The notes beneath the pieces are model-generated. The model ran no database searches and was not told the DNA's origin. It saw only the letters and a list, made by a program, of their open reading frames with translations. This document shows positions 1-13,710 of a DNA stretch of 64,000 bases, piece by piece (position 1 is the first letter of the stretch; each line of letters opens with the position of its first letter). The DNA lies in contig OX459099.1 of assembly GCA_949775045.1 (NCBI GenBank), positions 7,074,139-7,138,138 of the forward strand, given 5' to 3'. A program made the translations under genes and the position numbers. This DNA comes from Metridium senile. Lineage: Eukaryota; Cnidaria; Anthozoa; Actiniaria; Metridiidae.

Positions 1-1110
1 TTTGAGCTTCATATTAACAAAAACGTTACTTGAATAAGTACTAAATAGGATGATAACTATGTATTAAAAGGAAAAAACGGAATTCTAGAACATTTCTTTA
101 TAAAAAAAATATTTTCATCGCATTAGATTTAATATTAAAAAAAGTAGTCATGGCAAATCTTCAAAATTCAAACAAAACACAAACGACCTGAAAGTTCTTT
201 TCAAGTGGAATTAAAGACCTTAAGTATCAACCAACAAAGGTCGATTTGAAGCTTAATTATTTCAAGTTTTTTAGGTGTTTTTTTTTTTACGCTCGTTATC
301 AAACAATTTTTCTCTCAATTCAAAAAACTGACTTGAAAAAATAATTCGTTGAACTTACTTTATCGGTGATTATTTTCCTGAGGTTTTCTTCTTCTCAATG
401 ACATCGATAATATTTTGACGAATACATGTATGTACTTGAATCAGTTTTGATGAATTAAACATGGGTCATAGTTAAACTGCCAAGCTTGAAAATCCATAAA
501 TAAACTGTGCTGAAGGAAGCATTTTGAAGATAGTTTTCATAACGAATAAAGTCGCTTCTTTTTCAAATCTTTTACGTTGATGTATTCTTATTCTTCTACG
601 AAGTTGTATCCACAGACACGTGTTCTTGGCCTTTCATTATTTTCCTTTTCTTTAGTTAAATTTCCTCATTTTTGTCTCCTTCAAGTTTATTTTCTTCTTT
701 GGTACTAAGTCTTTATTCATCCAAGAAGCTACAGACACGCAGTTTCTTAGCCTTTCAGTCGTTTTCTTTTCTACTGTTAAATTTCTTCATTTTTGTATCC
801 GGCCCAAGTTTATTTTCTTCTTCGGCCAAAACTATCTTTGTTTTCTTCGATGTTCATCTTTCTCATCTTTCTCAATTGATATTTTAAATGTTGTATTTTG
901 TTGTTGCTTGTTTGACTTTTTTTGTCGATAAAAGAACAACCTGCTTTCGATCGGGCTCTGCTATTCGCATCACTTTCCCGCCGAAATGTAACAGCCAATC
1001 AGTATCGCGATGGGCACGGACGTACGCCGTTGTACGGACGTGCGCGCCCGCGATCCTATGTGGTGTCCATGAAAAATCAACTCGATGGGTTACCATTTTG
1101 TCTTAACTAT
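1..1110. other. AT-rich host DNA, no gene seen
   Basis: No convincing coding sequence is visible. The only structure is an imperfect direct duplication of about 120 bp: 590-710 and 714-832 share the pattern of a cagacacg core, a cctttca segment and caagtttattttcttctt. It looks like decayed non-coding DNA. Confidence 0.5.
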
Positions 1111-1155
1111 GGTGCTCCGCTTGCGCGGGCCTTCGGCCCGCGCGGAGCTCCGCTA

Positions 1156-1283
1156 TTAACTGAGCTTGGTCGGTCTGTACAGGAGAATCTTAGCTTGACC
1201 TTGGTCGGGTTCTCATTGCGTTCGGTCTGTTCTTTCCGACTTCACCCGAGATTCTCCTGTACAGACCTCCCGCTCGGTTAATA
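1156..1283. repeat. Inverted repeat, GC-rich hairpin
   Basis: The arm gtctgtacaggagaatct at 1173-1190 is repeated as its reverse complement at 1250-1267, and the outer bases pair further (taactgagc against gctcggtta). A second GC-rich hairpin (gcgcgggcc/ggcccgcgc) lies just upstream near 1115-1145. The GC content is unlike the flanks, so this is probably a small palindromic insertion. Confidence 0.6.
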
Positions 1284-1317
1284 AAATTGTATTATTTTAC
1301 TGAAAAAAGGGCCTATG

Positions 1318-1480
1318 TTATAAAAGAAATGGTCGATAATTAGCGTGCGTATATCCAGTTCTGAAAGCACTCTGGTAGCTAGAGTCGCACTCGGCTAAAG
1401 CCTCGTGCGACTCTTACGCTACCATCGTGCTTCCAGAACTGGATATACGCACGCTAATTATCGACCATTCCTTTAGTATA
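1318..1480. mobile_element. Palindromic MITE, family 1
   Basis: Long inverted repeat: the arm from tataaaagaaatggtcgata reads to ccagttctg and returns as cagaactgg...tatcgaccattcctttagtata. The termini TATAAAAGAAAT / ATTCCTTTA are shared with the hairpin at 7550-7747, so both belong to one non-autonomous family. Confidence 0.7.
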
Positions 1481-1639
1481 CTAAAGTGTAAGGTCTCCAA
1501 TTTCATGCCAGTAAGCTAAAGGTAACATTTGAAGACGGCTTAGCCGCTCATGACAGGGCACCCCGTCCTGCCAATTGATATTTAAAATATACTTAGTAGT
1601 CTTACGCTTTAACTCTCTATTTTACTAGCTTATGTGACC

Positions 1640-3230
1640 AATGTTGCTGGGAGGCTAGACTCCCGGGAGGGGTACTCGCTTTGTCCAAGTGGTAGGGGTG
1701 ATCGGCGTTTTAGGATAAAAATATTTTGTGTGCGTACCTTTTAGGGTTCTGGCTCAAAAATCAGTTACGTAACATGATTTCGTACCTGTAAGAGTCATTT
1801 TTACTCGGTTTTGTTGTTTTGTTGGGGTATAGAAATCGACAAGGCTTTATCAGTCCTGATGGTTACCAAATTTGATAACCCTGATTTGTTATGATATTTG
1901 AGAAACCAAACAGTAGATCAGCCAATCAGAACTCGGTTTTAGTAGGTGACGTCACATCTAAGTGAACAACAACAAAGAATCGAGATTGTACTTTGGTTAC
2001 GAAGGCAGAAGTATTATTATATTCTTCATGAGAAGATGCTATTTATTTCATAATTGAAGTATTCTTACATCAAATCTTTCAAATTTCCATTAATACCTAT
2101 CGGTCATCTTAAAGAACTTTTGTCTAAACTCAAACATAACTCTTCTGTTTTGCATAAAGATCATAATCACTTTTATATTTCTATTTGGATCATATATTAA
2201 TAACATTTTTCTTCATATAAGAGAATAGCTTAAGCCATTGGAAATACCAGGAAAATATGAAAACATTTGACTGCGAGTATTGCTGAAGGTCAACAACTGT
2301 CAACATAATTTTATAGTATTGACCTTCGTAAGATTATCATTTTGTATTCAATTTAAAACATATTCGTGTCCGATTCTACAAAGGTCTTAGACACATGCAA
2401 ACTGCATGAAACACTGGCGATTAATACAGAAGAAAAAAAGTAAAAGTAATAATAAGAATTTGGATCATAAGTTTGTACGGCTTGAAGCCCGTCTAAATTA
2501 TCAACAATTCTTGACTCTTGTTTAAAAAAAAACTTAAAATAAAATGCAATACCAAATACCATCTTTTAGCCAACATGAAATGGCTTCGTCTTAAAACCGA
2601 TTTACAAAAGTACAGCCTATTTATCGAGCAATCGAGCAACGTTTCTTGAATGTAAACAGTATGACTAGTATGGGGTGATGAGCTGGAATAGACATACTCA
2701 TACACAAAATCGAAGCGGCCCAGCGTTCTATTCACCGGCCCATGTTGAGATTTCACACAATGATAGAAGAATATCTCCTGAATACCCCTATATTTTTTTC
2801 GTGGAACCAAAAAAATCATTCGACAAGAAAACAAAACAAGTATTTGGGAAACCGGGGTTTGAATTGAGGCTTTGAAGTACCAGTGTAGTTAAGAAATTTA
2901 CTCACCGTTCACCATCATTTCGCTCTAACACTCCGGAAACATGCTGAGACTGTACTTCAGATAATTCTCTTCCACGTAGTATAAAATAATCTCGCAAAAA
3001 CATTTTGGAAAGACAATAAAGACTCAATAAATAAAATCTTACTGCGGAATTTGTTCAACACCGGAATGATGACGTCATAATCCTTTTAGCTGCAATGTTG
3101 TGGTTATCAAATTTGATAACCATCAGGACTGTTTATATGTTATTTCTATCTGTGCGTACCGTTTAGGGGTCACTTGGACAAAGGGAGTACCCCCCCCCCT
3201 CCCCCCGGGGGCTAGACTTCACTTGCGTAA
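1640..3230. mobile_element. Non-autonomous element with long inverted ends
   Basis: The left end (1640-1905) and right end (3080-3230) are mirror images. Both carry a C/G-run next to ggtactc.ctttgtccaag, a tgtgcgtaccttttagggt segment and the palindrome accaaatttgataacc (1862-1880 against 3103-3121). The 1.2-kb interior has no recognisable gene. The same terminal family recurs at 24489-24742. Confidence 0.6.
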
Positions 3231-3418
3231 CCAACATGAGGCCTTACGAAAGTGAGATAAAGTAGCTTTAATAGTGTTGATATGTAAGTCCCATTTTAGA
3301 TCGTTTGTAACAGTCACTAGCAATTTTATAGGGGTTTAGTAAAAAAACTGGACAATAAAGGGGGGAATGGTAAATATTTGGAAAACCGAGTAAAAATTAA
3401 CAGGTGATTTTGCCGACT

Positions 3419-4021
3419 AGGGCTGTCCACAAGTTGCTTCAAAAAGTCAAAAAAGTTGCTCATAATTTCCCAAAAAGTTGCTCAAAAGTTGCTCAAAAAA
3501 ACAAAAAGCTGCTTAAACGTTGCTCGAAAACATTCTGACATTTCTTATAAACAGTTTGATTATTTTGTTTTGATTTTATTGATTTTATTTATTTATTTTT
3601 AAGGCTTTCCACATGTGTGGGAGACCACAACAACAGAGCTAGGCTCCAAAAATGAGTGGCTCGATTAAAATAATAATAATAACGATACATAGAAGAAATA
3701 ATTACAATAAGCAAACAAATATAATGAATCAAAATAATTGATTACAATATACATCAATATAATTTTACAACCGCTGACCACCTGGATTTACAAATCACCA
3801 CCGGAAAGACCACTGCTTCACAAAGTGTATTCAAATACTGCAAAACCTATTGTCAAACAGTATTTGAATCTTTGGAGTAAAAAAACCCGTTTTTTGTTCT
3901 GATTGGCCCTGTTAATTGGTTTGATTTCATGTGCAAATTAAAAAAATAATAACAAAAGTTGCTCGAAATTGAAAGACTTGCTCGAAATCGGAAAATTTGC
4001 TCAAAAGTTGTGGACATCCCT
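3419..4021. mobile_element. Short TIR element, hAT-like end sequence
   Basis: The left end agggctgtccacaagttgc is matched by an inverted right end gttgtggacatccct. Just inside both ends are tandem copies of a ttgctcaaaa motif. There is no transposase. The end sequence resembles hAT termini, but no target duplication can be defined. Confidence 0.55.
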
Positions 4022-4071
4022 ATTACCGACCCCCCCCCCCCCCCTACACACTAATACATGAAAGCCCCTAA

Positions 4072-4290
4072 GTGTCGTGTATGATGTCACTTTCCACATT
4101 AAACATTGAAATCTGAAACTTGAAAGTTTCTTATCTTTCATTTTTACAATAATAGTTGTAAATGCAATTTCTTGATCTAAAATGTTCGTATTTTATTTTA
4201 ATTACAGAAGTTTAGGTGAAACGATTCTTTGTCGATTCAAGAATTTGTGAGGCTGGCAACGCCTCTTGCGAGAAACTACGCGACGTGTAG
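4072..4290. repeat. Dispersed copy related to host repeat A
   Basis: The stretch with tacaataatagttgtaaatg, the taaa.tgttcgtattttat block and cgattctttgtcgatt closely resembles 30560-30660 and the matching parts of 29060-29150 and 57505-57590. Segment A next to the Polinton is therefore part of a dispersed repeat, not unique DNA. Confidence 0.6.
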
Positions 4291-4547
4291 AAGAAATACA
4301 AATAGACGTACAAATAGCCACTGCGCATGCGTTTCATTATGCATGTTTTACATGATTGAAATTATGAAAATAAGTTGAGATTTTATCGCCTTTTGAAGTC
4401 ACGGTAGACATGTTTTAGCTGAGTATGTCAGTAAGGTTTCTTAAAGAAAAGAAAAAACAATAACAAAGCTTGAAACCATCACCAACTATCGTCGAAATAG
4501 ACTGAATGATGTTCGTTTCTCGTTCTCGTTCTCGTTAATTCTCGTTG

Positions 4548-4643
4548 CTTGTCCTTGTCCTTGTCCTTGTCCTTGTCCTTGTCCTTGTCCTTGTCCTTGT
4601 CCTTGTCCTTGTCCTTGTCCTTGTCCTTGTCCTTGTCCTTGTC
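4548..4643. repeat. (CCTTGT)n hexanucleotide microsatellite
   Basis: About 16 uninterrupted copies of the 6-bp unit, preceded by a few related ctcgtt units. Confidence 0.95.
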
Positions 4644-4962
4644 CATTAAGCTTAATTAACAGGGAATTAACAGGGCTCTATTTAAACTAAATTAGACATT
4701 TATATTCCTGTATAATTATTGATTAAAATAAAATAAAATAAAAAAATTGTTCTTGTTACCTCCTTTACAAAATCATTTCTCTTTGTCTTATACAGTGAGT
4801 GAAAATATCAGAACATATCGTGTGTGTTTGACTTTCATGCAGTGAGATAAAGATAGTTTTTACTCTAGGAATCCAACTCGGCAGAATTGTTAAAGCCACC
4901 AGAAGAAAAGTTATTTTGTCAAAGTTATTCTTGTTCTTGTTTTTTTCTTTTGTCTTATACAG

Positions 4963-5195
4963 TGAGGCCATTGAAGTGTTATGAATGCGCATCTACCAAA
5001 GACTGGAGCACATGTAATAAAGCTAAATTGGAAAGGACCTGTGATGCGGGAATCTCACACTGTTTGAAATTTGAAATGTCGGCTAAAAGTGCTAGTGGTA
5101 TGACTGGCGTAACAGAGTATTTGAAACTTTGCAGCGATGCTTGTGATGAAAAAACAATTTCGTCCAAGTGTAACAAGGAGATATCAGGCCAGTAA
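4963..5195 (+). CDS. Ly6/uPAR (three-finger) domain exon
   Basis: Internal exon of a probable GPI-anchored Ly6/uPAR-type surface protein. It begins after the 3' splice site tcttatacag and opens with the classic CYEC start of a three-finger domain. Cysteines follow in a Ly6-like order (CYEC, STC, RTC, HC, LCSDAC, KC). Reading is open to the stop at 5193-5195, and the true exon probably ends slightly before it. The donor is not clear, since no GT site gives a clean phase with the next exon. The signal-peptide exon lies upstream and was not identified. A near copy of the splice-site segment (tcttatacagtgag) occurs at 4787-4800, probably a local duplication. The family is widespread in animals and acts at the cell surface. 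The specific role is unknown. Confidence 0.65.
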
Positions 5196-5541
5196 TAGTA
5201 GTTGATAAGTAATTTATGATCATACAGTCTATGTCAATAACATTGACTGATTGTCATTAACTGATGTCAACCGAATTATTTTCTGTTAAAAAAAAATCTA
5301 GAATTGATTTTGAACTATAAACATTGTCACAAATTAATCGGCATCCATTTTAGATCGGTTACCAGCAAAAAAATTCCGGAAAAGAAATTCCGGAAAAAAG
5401 GTTGTCCTAAATTTCCGAAAATATTTGCCGAAAACTGATTTGATTTCCACCCAGAATTTCCGATTTTTTTGGTTGAATGGAAAAAGCCCTATACTGTTTA
5501 TCAATACATTTAGAAATAATTTTGGACCATTCTTTTCTTAG

Positions 5542-5666
5542 GTGTCACTTGCAAGATCAATTGCTGCATCGGAAATTTCTGTAATGCTGGCTCAGTTCCA
5601 TCGGTCAGTGGCTTCATCATGATGACAAGCGCATTGCTCTCGGTCTTGTTTCATCTTGTGCAGTAA
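5542..5666 (+). CDS. Ly6/uPAR terminal exon with GPI signal
   Basis: Terminal exon that completes the three-finger domain: after the 3' splice site ttcttttcttag the frame reads to INCCIGNFCN, the CC...CN ending diagnostic of Ly6 domains. A short linker and a hydrophobic tail (roughly FIMMTSALLSVLFHLV) ending in TAA at 5664-5666 fit a GPI-attachment signal. The tail has no cytoplasmic lysines or arginines. A possible poly(A) signal, aataaa, lies near 5767. Placement with the 4963 exon is supported by the shared fold and by lack of any other candidate within 350 bp. The exact junction is inferred. Confidence 0.65.
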
Positions 5667-5817
5667 CCGAGCCTTCAAGAAGAGGCCCGGCAGCTCGTGT
5701 TTTTATAAGTAATCATGATTTAGAGGATTTAGAGATATTTTTATATTGCATGCTTAAAATATTTAGTAATAAAAGGACAACTTTTAAAAACAACTATAAT
5801 TGTTTCTCTGAGGATGT

Positions 5818-5914
5818 AACACCACACCACACCACACCACACCACACCACACCACACCACACCACACCACACCACACCACACCACACCACACCACACCAC
5901 ACCACACCACACCA
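5818..5914. repeat. (ACCAC)n pentanucleotide microsatellite
   Basis: About 19 perfect copies of the 5-bp unit. Confidence 0.95.
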
Positions 5915-6440
5915 TCAAGCAAGGTCTCAGTCCTTAAAACAATATCCGGTAAGGTGAAATACCTCCAAAAGTACAATTTTTGACATTAATTATAAACGAA
6001 TCAAAAGCTAGTGGATCAGTAAGCAACGTCTACCACGTGACCCTGTGGTTGTTCAATTCTGGGAATTATATACAGGGGGGTCTCGATGTGGTTACCTGTC
6101 AAGCGTCAAGCGGCCTAATATTTAACCAACTTTTAACCGTAAATGACGAGAAAATACGCTGTGAAACCATTTTTACTTCAAACACTCGTATAAAATCAAC
6201 AAGTAAGGTCTCAATCCTTACTGAGTGCTTATAGCACCTACAATTTTAGGGTTTAGATCAAATCTATATATCATTTAAAGCTTCTTTGAGTTGAAAAAAT
6301 AGAGTTTTTATTTTCCGTTGACATTTTATGAGCTTACAAATTTCATTATTTTTTTATTTGTCTAGTTGTAAATGTAAATTCTATGTAATACTGACCCCAC
6401 TTGTAATTCATGTCCTGCAATAAGTGGAAATAAACAAATC

Positions 6441-7443
<1,003 letters not shown>

Positions 7444-7549
7444 ATAAAATATTTGATATAAATCGCGCGCTCTGATTGGCTGAGAAGCGTTCTCTATAAC
7501 TCAACAGTGCACGGAGCGTCGATTCGTTTGATTTTAACTACTGAATATT

Positions 7550-7895
<346 letters not shown>

Positions 7896-8602
7896 TATCT
7901 GAAGACCCTGTCCGAGTCTGTGACGTCATCGTAGGAACACCATCTTGAGATAAGTAAAACATTAGCCAAAATAAGCTGTTATTTATTTGCTTTTTGGAAA
8001 GGATTTTCAAACTTTATTGACAAAATAGCTCTTATATACACCTAAGTCCGAATTTATAAGCCAGAGATTGTTTGTGTTCCGCCTACAATGGCGTCACAGC
8101 AGGATTTTAATCCTATAGGTTTTTGACAACCGTCCATGTTAAATTAAAGGAGCTCAAGGAGCTCATGTGGTTACTCTCACTTGTTTAGTTAAGTGTTAGA
8201 AATGATGATACTATAAGCTTCTGCAGTGAAATGCTGCAATGCTATTCGAGTGGTTTTTGAATTTAGAGTAGAAGTTAAAAAAATAGAAAAATAATTATAG
8301 GTTAAATTATAGAACAAATCTATTGTAGAAATGCCTGAAAATGAAAGTATTGATAATGATATCAAAACTTCACAGTCACAAACAAATGATGACGATTCAA
8401 GTCAGTGAAGATGAAGATGAAACTGAAACATAATAATATATTTTTCTTGAAATAGAATAAATGGTAGACCCGGGTTGTTTAAAAAACGTTTCTCTATCGG
8501 AAACGAATAAATAAGTATCAAAAACTATCAAAGCAACAACAACAAAAAAGGAGGAAAAAAAAGAGAGAGAAAAGAAAAAGGAAAAAAAAAAAGTAGTGAT
8601 GT

Positions 8603-8678
8603 CAGTTGGATTCGAACTCGTAACCCTTCCAGTGTATCGCGTTCCCCAGGTGGCGTTAACCGGTTGTGCTAGCGTAGT
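8603..8678 (-). repeat. tRNA-like sequence, probable SINE head or tRNA pseudogene
   Basis: On the minus strand an A-box-like tagcacaaccgg is followed about 45 bases later by a B-box-like gagttcgaatcc, the spacing of an internal RNA polymerase III promoter, with a long T-run further downstream. I could not fold a clean cloverleaf with a confident anticodon, so this is more likely a SINE or pseudogene than a functional tRNA. Confidence 0.45.
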
Positions 8679-8785
8679 AAACTTGTGACATCACGCCAAG
8701 TTTTTGGATATATATTCATTGGTTCCGTTAAAAGGTTACACTCGGACTTACACCGCACGATGACATAGTGGTTACCTATCTTATA

Positions 8786-8923
8786 GGGGCCGGTTGTACG
8801 AAGCCCGAATAGTGCTATCCAGCGGATAAATCCTTATCCAGCGGATTAAATCTATAAAAAACCTATGCAGTGGATAACTTTTATCCGCGGATAACTTTAT
8901 CCACCCTTCGTACAACCGGCCCC
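8786..8923. mobile_element. MITE with GGGGCCGGTTGTACGAAG ends
   Basis: An 18-bp terminal sequence is repeated inverted at the right end (cttcgtacaaccggcccc). The interior holds repeated ttatccgcggat-like palindromes. About 138 bp, no coding capacity. Confidence 0.8.
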
Positions 8924-8981
8924 AGTGGTGTAATTTCTAAAAATACACAAGTAATTTTCTTATATTGATATAATGGTCTTA

Positions 8982-9168
8982 TTTCTACCTCAAAAAGGAG
9001 AATGAAAACGTACCTTAAAACGTCAAAATGCCGAACTTTTCACCGCTAACCGTCAATATTTAAAGGTGAATTTTTAACTGTCCCTTTAAATTTTGACGGT
9101 TAGCGGTGAAAAGTTCGGCATTTTGACGTTTTAAGGTACGTTTTCATTCTCCTTTTTGAGGTAGAAAA
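8982..9168. repeat. Near-perfect palindrome, about 75-bp arms
   Basis: The arm from tttctacctcaaaaaggag through acgtaccttaaaacgtc and gttcggc-type sequence is repeated in reverse complement with only a short spacer. Such a fresh hairpin suggests a recent palindromic MITE. Confidence 0.8.
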
Positions 9169-9169
9169 T

Positions 9170-10245
9170 AGTGGATGAGCCAGGGGAGATTTTGGTACCA
9201 AAATAGGGACAAAGGCTATCATACATCAAACTAGACCCTGATAGCAGGGTGGACTCGTGCCTAGCTGAAAAACTTAGCTGACTAAGCTTTTTATAGAAGT
9301 CAGATTACTCTATTTTTTGTTTATACCCAATTGCAAAAACGTATAGAATTAGAGCCTGAGGGAGACTAGATCGAGTTGCATAAAACCGGTATATTTTATC
9401 TCTTGTTTGGGTTGTGCCATGCATCGTTGAGCACAGTATCACATGTGTGCTGGATGTTTTGGTTTGCCTGTGGTTTCTTTGAAAGGGCGTGGAACGAATC
9501 GCTTGGAACTGGGTATCAGTTTTAGCATCGTTAGTTTCACATATCACTATTTGTAAAAATCTTAAACGCTGTCTCTTCTAAGTGGACATTTTGGGACCAA
9601 AGTCATCTGTTGTCGTGTAAATAGAGCTTATGGCTCAAGCGCTGAACGAGCTATGGTATAAAACCCGGGTATAAAAGTCAGTAAGACATTGAAGGTATTT
9701 TTAAATTAATTTATTTTATCAATAACTTTCATATATATGCATGAACAATATACAGTTTTTTGGTTTGTTATATTTCGATAAAAAAAACGTTTTAAAGCTA
9801 AAAGTTGTAGATATAGTAAACGTAAATTACTTATAAAGGCTAAAAAATAAGCTTAATGATCATTTTTGTGTTTATTCCAAGTTGAATGTAACTTGGAAGT
9901 TAACTCGGAAGTCGTTGAGATGATTATATAAGTTTGTTTGTTTCTTTTATAATATCGATTCAGATGATAGAAGATATCCTTTTGTTAGCCATTGTTGTAG
10001 AGCACAGCATATTCAAATTCAGTCAGTTCAACTTTTATAGGGAAATTGTTTTACTGCTGTTAATTGTATTAGTAGTATTCAGCAGTTGTTGAATCAGGTA
10101 TATCCATATTTGCCATGATATATCATCCATTTTGATTTGTTACACCAGTAGGAATTTTATTGAAAGTGGTTCTTGGAGTTTATTTATGCAGCCAACATTA
10201 TGCATGACATGCTAGCTTTGTTAGCTATTTTCTTTCAATTGTTTC
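9170..10245. other. Host DNA, nothing recognised
   Basis: AT-rich, with no convincing gene. The segment near 9215-9260 (tatcatacatcaaa, aggctatcat) resembles parts of the elements at 25929-28260. Confidence 0.4.
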
Positions 10246-10627
10246 CACAGGTAGCCCAAGCTCACTATTTGTGTTAATTTACTATAGGATATATGGGGAT
10301 TTTTCAGCATACAATTGTTTGCCTTAATTCTTAATAAAATAAAATGAAACTCTTACCGTGACTTTTTGTTGCTCTCATCAACCGTCTGACTGACTTTCAG
10401 CGATTTTCATTGGAATTTAGCTGCCTTTCCCTAACGTGTAGGAAAAAGGCAGCTAAATTCCAACGAAAATCGCTGAAAGTCAGTCAGACGGTTGATGAGA
10501 GCAACAAAAAGTCACGGTAAGAGTTTCATTTTATTTTATTAAGAATTAAGGCAAAAAATTGTACGCTGAAAAATCCCCATATATCCTATAGTAAATCAAC
10601 ACAAATAGTGAGCTTGGGCTACCTGTG
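10246..10627. repeat. Near-perfect 380-bp palindrome
   Basis: Arms of about 185 bp run from cacaggtagcccaagctc to tttagctgcctttccc and return as the reverse complement ending gagcttgggctacctgtg. The loop is only about 10 bases (taacgtgtag). A few single-base differences separate the arms. Consistent with a very young hairpin MITE. Confidence 0.85.
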
Positions 10628-11666
10628 TTGTTTCTCATAGATTTTGGTATAAATCAGTTTCTCCTGAAGTTAACATTTTTTATGTTCTACCTTCTAATAA
10701 CTTTTTGTTTGGATCCCCATTTTAGGATTGTTCATCATTCTGTTCAACTTCTGCAGATAATATGTATGGTAGATGATGATTGTTCACAAGTTGCTGAGGG
10801 GAATACAGTTAATTACTGCACCCAGGAACAAATCTTTAAGGGTAACGAAGGTGTATGTTGAGGACAGTCTTGACTCATGAAGATGCCTGATTAAGTTGAA
10901 TAGAGTATTCTTATTTTCTTGCATTCAGAAGTCTGTAGGCACTACAATTCAAATCTTTGATTCCATCTTAAGACTGTATAGTCAGTGAGAGTTTTTCCTT
11001 CATCTATATGTAATGAACATAAATTATAATTAGTTTGTATTTATTGGTTTTATTATTTTTATTTAATATGACTTACCTCAAATCCAATGGCCATAGTCCT
11101 TGTTGACTGCGCTGTATGTCTGTATTGATTATGGCACTGGCTAGTCCAGTGCTTAGTCACTATTAATTCAGAGTTGTGTTTAATCTTGGTCAGCATAAAT
11201 ATCTTGAAAAGCAAATTTTGCAATTCAGGACTAAAAGAGACAACTCTAGGTTCAAATTAAAGTTGATGTCATCATACATTAGTTTTAATTTAAAGGCATA
11301 TTTATTAATATTTGATAGATAAATAATAGATACAACACAAAGGTTGAATTGAATATAATTAATGATAAATTATAATATTAATATTATTGAAATTTGCTGT
11401 CAATTATGTGGAACTTATTATATAATAGTCTAATAAATTATTGGTATATTGATGGTATTTATTTATTTATTTACAATAACCTTTAGTTAACAGAAATTCA
11501 AAAAAACATAATTCTATGATTTTTATGTATTTGTTTTGAAAATGATGATTATAGAAAAAAAATGCATGACTCAGAAAATGTTGGCCAGTACATAATTATA
11601 TGTTTCTATAGTTGCAAATTATCAGTTAGATTTATATACTAGTAATACATTTATCAGATATCAGAG
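10628..11666. other. AT-rich host DNA, no gene seen
   Basis: No supported coding or RNA feature. Composition is strongly A+T and this may be the decayed 3' flank of the Helentron that follows. Confidence 0.4.
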
Positions 11667-13710
11667 TTAATGATTTTTTGACTTGATAGATACTTTGACT
11701 ATATCATGGTCCGAATAGTACACACCTATTACAGAGCTATCAACAATGCCAAATGTTGATGAATTGAGATAGACATGGTCCAGTAAACTTCCTGAAGATA
11801 TAAATGTTGGCTGTTGTACAATTTGATTATAATGTAGAGAATCCATAAGAGAACTCAGTGATCTTGCATCATTTTCATTGAAGTAATTTATATTAAAGTC
11901 TCCCAAAACCATGTCAATATTGTGACTATTTAAAATGCATTCTATGTTAGCTATGTACTGTGTCAAATCTGTGGATTGTTTTCGATACAAGAGTAGTGGT
12001 GATGTTGATCACAGTTAATTTTAGTCCATTTATTGTAGCAAAATATTCTTGTTCTGCAATGTGAATATTTTGTCGGATGGTTACTGCTAGACTAGAGTAT
12101 TTATCAGATGGATGGTCTTGTCTATATAGTATGAATAGATGTAAATTATCTTTTATTTGATTGTCATTGTTAGCAGGCAGGAGCAGCCTGTGTTTCTGTA
12201 AGGGCAATAATATCACTATTAAGAATGTTTTTATCATATTTTAAATCAATACTGTGTTTTTGGAGAGATCTGACATTCAATAGGGAAATGGTAATATTAT
12301 TAACATCTGTTGATATGGTATTTGATGATAATAACCTCTCTCTTAGTCTCTCATATTCTGTGGGAACTTTAGGGTTGGCTTTAATATGCTTTCCTTCTAT
12401 TTGACCAAGAATGTAAAGCCCTTGTAATGATGTACAACGACTCAAGGCAAATTTGCTCGTAATTAAATGATCTTTGTTTATTCAAGTCAAAACTAACTAC
12501 AACATTTTGTAAAGTTAAGCCTATGTACTTTGTGTACAGTACATACCCATGAGAGTGTGACAGGAAATTGTATTCTTTGTATCTCTGGAGAGGAGGCTTT
12601 TCCTGGTCTGACTTTGATTTTTGTAAGAACTGGTTCAATAGGCACTACTTCAGGTATCCTCTAGCAAAAGGATTTGAGCATTTGGTTATAGCATTCTTTC
12701 CAGCTTCATTATCATCAAATTTAATATAGATAATAGTTGGTTTGTGGGTATTTTGATTTATGTCAACTTTTATAACAGTTCCCATTTGACCAATAATTAG
12801 TCTATCAGTAATATCTATGTTTGTTGTCAACATTACTCTTGCTGTTTCGTTAATAATAATTTGAGAATCAAGTCCACCTGTGTCTGATCTACTTCTTGAT
12901 AAAACTTTGTTGATATCTTGTTGACTGACATTTTGTGGATATTGATCAACTGTGAGAATGAATTGTTGTGTTGGTATTTGGTTTAACTTTGTGAGGTTAT
13001 ACTCATCAACTGGTTTATTTTCAGCCCAAATATGCAGAGCATCGTGTGGATAGTTACTGTCATTTGGTGAGACTGACTTGGATTGAATGCATTCAATATC
13101 TTCTTGAGTTTGAGATGCTGTTCTGAATCTATTTAACAGTTCAGTGAATGTTTGGTCATCTTTTTGTCTCATTATCTCTGTCAGTTCTATCATTGTGAAG
13201 ACGGTCCATGGATGATATAGGTTGAAAGCATCATTCTTGTAATCTTCAAAGACAGGTTTTCTACGTATTGGTGGTAATTGGTATAGATCACCAACTGCAT
13301 GCTATGATACTTATTCCAGCAAATAACTTTGTGTTGGATAGGCCAAAAATTTCCTTCAATCTTTGGTGGATGTGTAGTAAAGTACTGTGGTACTTTGCTG
13401 GTACTGTGTCTCCTACTTCTCTTGGAATTGACAAAGCTGTATTTACTGTTGTACCATTTATATTTATAGCAGAGACTCCTGTGGGTGCAGTTAAACAGTA
13501 GGTAAGTCAGAATTAGTTAAACCATGCCTGAAGGTCTTTGTTGCTGTATGATAAATAGTCTTAATCAAGTGACTTTAACCAGCACCAGCACCACCAGTTA
13601 CAAACAAATATATAGGATCAACTTGATATGGTTTTAGACTATTTGCATTCTTTATTTTATTTCTACACCATGAGAGAACAATATCATATGCTTCACATTG
13701 TTTAATGAGT
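11667..13710 (-). pseudogene. Helentron helicase and endonuclease, broken
   Basis: Reading leftward, this is the C-terminal half of a Helentron RepHel protein. Near 13600 the frame gives an LFVTGGAGAG Walker A loop whose lysine codon is replaced by the stop TAA at 13575-13577. It continues through KEIFG, motif III GDLYQLPP (about 13275-13290), ELTEIMRQ (about 13180), YPHDALH, RVMLTTNIDITDRLI, the QNVVVSFDL segment and SLQGLYILG (about 12420). An endonuclease/exonuclease/phosphatase-type domain follows (LLNVRSLQKH, ALTETQ, VLGDFNINY, LDHVYL, YSDHD). Frames change at about 12640, 12440 and 12200. In living relatives such proteins nick and unwind DNA for rolling-circle transposition. This copy is dead. 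Confidence 0.8.

Noticed and set aside
4548..5914. CRISPR-like array in the CCTTGT and ACCAC repeats
   Set aside because: Simple tandem microsatellites without spacers in animal DNA.
8603..8678. Functional tRNA gene
   Set aside because: The boxes are present, but acceptor-stem pairing and an anticodon loop could not be made convincingly.
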